From positions 496,001 to 560,000 of the forward strand of contig NW_026251390.1 in assembly GCF_025118155.1 (NCBI RefSeq): a DNA stretch of 64,000 bases. The letters are read 5' to 3'. Each line of letters begins with the position of its first letter. The first letter of the stretch is position 1. Below are positions 59,884 to 64,000 of the stretch, piece by piece. Under the pieces are notes generated by a model. It worked only from the letters and a program-made list of their open reading frames with translations, was not told where the DNA came from and ran no database searches. Source of the DNA: Cokeromyces recurvatus. Taxonomy: Eukaryota; Mucoromycota; Mucoromycetes; Mucorales; Mucoraceae. The position numbers and the translations under genes are program-made.

Positions 59884-61086
59884 TTACAATTTAACTTCCT
59901 CCATAATCTCTTCATCTTCTTCATCTTCATCACTTTCATCAATATCTATATTATTCATAGCATTTTGTCTCTCTGCTAATGACATTCTTTGCTTAAATTC
60001 AGGTTTAAGTTGGTAATTACCGGCATAGGGTCCTCTTTTGTTTAAAATACAAATCTCATTTAAAACTTCTTTCAAATATTGATTCGGTTGTTTCGTATGT
60101 TCAACAATACCCTTGAATGACCAATAAGGGAACTTGTCAAATGCAGCAAATAATAAATCCATAAGTTCGTTTCTTGGTAAACGTGTAGCCTTTTCTTTGT
60201 CGACTTTGGGCTTTTTAGTTGTCTGTAGAATTCACATAAAGGAATTAGATTATAAAAGAAATAAATAAATAAAGAAATAATGAAACATTACAATGAAATC
60301 TGAGAAATCACTATTAGGTAGACTACTACTTGCGCCCGGTACAAATACAGGTTGATTATTTTGTCCCAGGACTTGCACTGATCTTTGTGGCGCCTCTGCT
60401 TCTCTTACACGTTTTCTCATAATATTACGATAGGTTCCAAATTGAGCAGGTGTAGCCGTACATTCGTGATGAACAGTACCTGAAATAGACTTGCCTCCAT
60501 TCTGATCTTCTGTAAACACAAACTTATTGGTAACTTGTCCAGGAGTAACATGAATACTGTATTCTTTTGGTAGATTGGGTGTTGTATCATCTTCTGGTAA
60601 TACAAGTGCAATCTATAAAATACGAGTGAGCATTGAAAATTTATAAATAGGTCTTTTATTTTTTTTACATTTGCTGTTTTCCCTGGTGGTGGTCTAATTC
60701 ATTGAATACATTAGTAAAATTCAAATTAACTTTGAAAAAGTACCAAGTTATCTTTACTTGTTATAAATACGAATGCTTCCTAGATTAACATTATCTTCAT
60801 CAATGGCTCTCCATTTTTCTGCAAGAAATTTGGGAACCTAAAAGACAGATGTTTAAATTAAAAAGAAAGAGAGAGAGAGAAGGATGATTTTATATATTTC
60901 TTAATTAAAACATTTTTTCTTTAAAAAAAAAAAATAGAATAAAAATGTAATAATTACTTTCACAAGCCAGACTCTTGTGCTTGCGTCATCTAACTTGAGA
61001 TCTTCAGCATCATCTTCATCAATAACTTCTTCCAAAGATCCTGGGTCATCTTCAAAGAGTGCATCAACATCATTATTGTCTGTCAT
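59884..61086 (-). CDS. TFG2: Transcription initiation factor TFIIF subunit beta
   Basis: General RNA polymerase II initiation factor; binds polymerase and stabilises the preinitiation complex. About five exons are inferred. The N-terminal dimerisation region reads DDASTRVWLVK, VPKFLAEKWRAIDEDNVNLG and LPKEYSIHVTPG. The central segment includes GTVHHECTATPAQFGTYRNIMRKR. The C-terminal winged helix is RLPRNELMDLLFAAFDKFPY, WSFKGIVEHTKQPNQYLKEV and GPYAGNYQLKPEFK, as in RAP30/Tfg2. It ends in an acidic tail. About 290 residues, close to the human protein and shorter than yeast Tfg2. Confidence 0.92.
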
Positions 61087-61675
61087 TCTTTATTTTACTT
61101 AAAAAGTTATATGTATATATTTATATATATTTATTTATTTATAAATGTATATATAACAGTAAAATAAATTGAATAAATAGACAGGTTATAAAGAACACTG
61201 CTCATTTCTATTCTGCTTAAATTTTGAGCTATTACCAAAAAAAAAAAAAAAAAAAAAGACAAATAGTGTGACTGCGCAGTGTATAAAATGTTTAATCATA
61301 ATTATGCTTAATTCTAGTAGTGGATAGAATAGAAGCAAAGTAAAAGTATAAATGATATTCTTTGATAGAGATCTATAAAGTTTGATTTTAATTTAATGAA
61401 AAAATACAATAATTTCTTGTAATGAGCAAATGCTACTTCTGCTATATGATTTTATGACCTTCTAAGTAAGTATTTCCATAAATTAACTAAATCAAATCCC
61501 ATCACAATATAACTGATAATGAAAATAACTTTTTCTTAGAGCCGTTGCTTGATACAATATTTAGGAATGAAATATAAAAAACTGTCTACGTATAGATTAT
61601 ATACAATATGAACCTGTACTCATCAGAGCTTATTATTATTGTTGATATTTTCGGAAAATAGTCTCTATACATATT

Positions 61676-61710
<35 letters not shown>

Positions 61711-62961
61711 TTCTCATACTTATTAATCAGTTTTAAATTGTCTACAATACAGTAGTTTAACTTGACGTTTTAAACTCGTTAATGCTGACAATAACTCGAT
61801 CGAAATGTAGTTCTTGATTTCTCTCTCAAGTATTGTTGTGGCACCTGACATCTGGCCTTTTATCCTAACCGTACCCGATATTCTTCATCCCATCACACAA
61901 ACGCAACGAGAGGTACACAATGAGAAGGCTTAAATTTGGCTTTTTTTTTCTCCTATTTTGCCGGCTTCTTTCTTAGTGTAGTTTTACATATTATCATCGT
62001 ATATAATTTGTGGGTTCCTTTTGTCCTCTTGTTTCTTCTTATCTCTTTTCTTTCTTTTCTTTCTTGTATTCAGTCTTTTGGCTTTATTGTCCTTTTTTTC
62101 CTCCATTAAATAAGATGTTGGTCATCTCTTTATTCGACCTTTGTCTGCCTTGAATTATCATTGAAACGAAAGGGTTGCAGATCTTTCATTGTAGAACCTG
62201 AAGATTTGGGGACACATGTTTGAGAGCATATACTAACTCTTGCAGCAAGACATTAACGTCACTAAAAAAAAAAGTGTGATATATAGCCATTGTCATATGA
62301 GCATGAAAATCAAGATGGTATGCTAATTTTTTTTTAAGAAAGCAAAGCCTAACAACTCTTATAGCATTTAATTCAAACACCACCTTAGATATTACTTACA
62401 AGCTCATCTGTAAAACCGAGACAACTTGGACACTAGTAATATTTGTCCAATAAAAAAATGCAGAAACGTTTAAAGAAAAAAAAGAACAATTCCAGAGTGT
62501 AATTCAAACATATTCCTTGTATTTTTACATGATGCAATAATATCGTCAATACAATGTAAAATTCAAAGAATATCTTATTTCAAAATATTAAAGACTTTAC
62601 ATGCACATATTACACTGCCTAAATTAGAATTACAAAGCAAATAATAATAGTAATGTCAACTGAAGGTTTTAACTATTGAAGGTCTCTGAAAATACTTTTT
62701 TAACAAAAGGAAGTTTACTAATAACCAGGTATTTATCTTATGCTTTTAGAGTAGTAGTCATTAATCAATGATTGATTGATTGATTGTCTTGAAGGACATC
62801 TTATTTAAATAACATACTAAACACTATTTTAAGAAACGGCATCTACTATTTTTTTTTTTAATAATAATAAAATAACTTGATTATTACAACCTCTTTCCAA
62901 CATAACTCTAGCCCCTTATAATTCATTCCTATTTGGTGATTTAATAATTATTTATATAATA
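61087..62961. other. Gene-poor region, about 1.9 kb
   Basis: No gene is supported. There is an A-run of about 27 at 61680-61706, (GATT)n at about 62769-62785 and a pyrimidine-rich stretch at 62020-62110. A 65-codon minus-strand frame at 62186-62383 is not convincing. Confidence 0.5.
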
Positions 62962-63839
62962 TTACATGACTACACAACACGAATTAGTCTTTTTAGCCGT
63001 TTTATAAAACATTTTTGATTGACTGGATAATGCTTCTGATCTATCAACAAGTGAATCCAACTAATAAAGAATATAAAAAATTAAGTACATTTATACAAAA
63101 ATTACACCCTTCATCTTTGTTACCTTTTCACCACGTTGAAGAACTGAATCAATTGTTTTATGCTATATTTTAAATCAGGTGAATATGAATATATTTTTTT
63201 CCCTTCTTATAACTTACCAAAATAGCAGTTGTTTCATCTAATTCTTTTTGAACTTTCATTATAGTATCTGCTTGTTGAGGATCCTGATATTTACGCAAAT
63301 AATCTGCTAATTCAGGATAGTCTAAAGTAGCCACACTTTTCCATACATTAGTAGGAAATTTGACAAGGAATTCGTCCAATATCTTGTTTAATAGTGAAAA
63401 TGCAACTCTCGAAGGATAGTCTTTGTCGCTAATAATCATACCACTAATGCCTTGAGGATGAGCGTAAACATGAGCGACATTATCTAATCCGCAATAATTA
63501 TTATTATTATTATTAAAATTAATATTATTTGTTAACTGATGATAAATATCTATTTTATTTTATTTTATTTTTTACTTTCACTCTCTACACTTTGACGTTG
63601 GCCTGGTTGTGTACGTTCAGCAATAGTAGTAGCTGAAAAGTTCATAAATTCTTGGACACTTTATAATCATTTTAAATGTTGAAATTAGATTAAAAATTAT
63701 TTAAACTAAACTATTTTTTTCTTCTTCTTTGTTACCTGCCACGTTGAAAGTAACCAAAACTAGATAAATCAAATTGAGATGCAAGAATTTTAGCTTTATC
63801 TGCATCTTTGCGTAAGATTAAAATGGAATACAGCTTCAT
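62962..63839 (-). CDS. YKT6: R-SNARE Ykt6
   Basis: Lipid-anchored SNARE in ER-Golgi, endosomal and vacuolar fusion. Five exons are inferred. The N-terminal longin domain starts [19 protein letters not shown] and continues [43 protein letters not shown] and FPTNVWKSV. The SNARE motif is [36 protein letters not shown] and [13 protein letters not shown], with Arg at the zero layer. The C-terminus CCVVM has the double cysteine used for palmitoylation and prenylation, equivalent to yeast CCIIM. About 195 residues, the family's usual length. Nothing is missing, although the window ends 161 bp upstream of its start codon. Confidence 0.95.
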
Positions 63840-64000
63840 TATAAGACAATTAATAAAAAAAAAAGACCAAGTTTATTTAAAAGAAAAAATAATAATAAAG
63901 CACTAAAAAGTAAAATGTATATAAACTGGCATTAAAAATAATCATTATTAAATTGTCGTCATAAAGAGCATAAGAGATAAAAAAAAAAGGAAAAAAAAAA
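63840..64000. other. 5' flank of YKT6
   Basis: A-rich sequence upstream of the Ykt6 start. Nothing else is recognised before the window ends. Confidence 0.6.

Noticed and set aside
62186..62383. 65-codon minus-strand frame in the TFIIF-Ykt6 spacer
   Set aside because: Looks slightly protein-like (DVNVLLQELVYALKHV) but is isolated and lacks consistent neighbouring exons.
1..64000. A secondary-metabolite or virulence gene cluster
   Set aside because: The genes are unrelated housekeeping functions, and no synthase or co-regulated set of pathway enzymes is present.
1..64000. tRNA, rRNA, snoRNA or CRISPR features
   Set aside because: No cloverleaf, conserved rRNA segment or repeat-spacer array was seen by eye. 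Snippets resembling C/D boxes lacked a consistent pair. A covariance-model scan would settle this.

Overview
The window is AT-rich nuclear DNA from a fungus. The genes have many short GT-AG introns, most intergenic DNA is A/T homopolymer and simple repeat, and the gene set is fungal (Zn2Cys6 factor, Skn7, Def1, Set9-type H4K20 methyltransferase). A class I (PITP-alpha/beta type) phosphatidylinositol transfer protein, a LeuA-type isopropylmalate synthase and DDE transposase relics suggest an early-diverging lineage, most likely Mucoromycota/Mucorales. That placement is inference. I saw no tRNA, rRNA or CRISPR array.

Layout. 1-9.2 kb: Zn2Cys6 factor (+), an intergenic stretch with a decayed reading frame, and a HC-X5-R protein phosphatase (+). 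9.2-21.8 kb: a 198-aa orphan (+), a seven-exon gene (-) fusing a HutD/Ves-like bicupin to an AstE/AspA-type zinc deacylase, a Set9/Suv4-20 H4K20 methyltransferase (+), a secreted 3D-domain protein (-), then about 3.2 kb with no gene. 21.8-41.8 kb: a stand-alone response regulator (+), mitochondrial uL2m (+), an acidic orphan (+) abutting a NIPA-like transporter (-), Def1 (-), an orphan (-), a J-protein with one membrane segment (-), a DHA1-type MFS transporter (-), Bcd1 (+), PITP (+), mitochondrial GatC (-), an E2 of the UBE2G1/Ubc15 type (+) and a single-pass membrane protein (-). 41.8-49.3 kb: a transposon island. 49.3-64 kb: peroxisomal acyl-CoA oxidase (+), isopropylmalate synthase (+), Arp4 (+), Skn7 (-), TFIIF beta (-), a gene-poor stretch, and Ykt6 (-).

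The transposon island holds two DDE transposase relics, a broken PD-(D/E)XK nuclease-like gene, and a pair of diverged inverted arms of about 0.6 kb (44157-44748 and 47092-47731). The arms enclose a frameshifted zinc-finger gene of unrecognised family. This is the best candidate for an undescribed element.

The host genes are mostly ordinary housekeeping functions: chromatin and transcription (Set9, Arp4, Def1, TFIIF beta), RNP and organelle translation (Bcd1, uL2m, GatC), membrane traffic and lipids (PITP, Ykt6), protein quality control (UBE2G1-like E2, J-protein) and metabolism. Two response-regulator receiver proteins (the stand-alone one and Skn7) indicate phosphorelay signalling. Convergent neighbours are packed tightly (0, 33, 81, 118 and 120 bp between stop codons). 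Several genes carry very small exons (7, 8 and 15 nt) that were placed by reading phase and conserved motifs. Exon joins were inferred by eye and have not been tested against transcripts.
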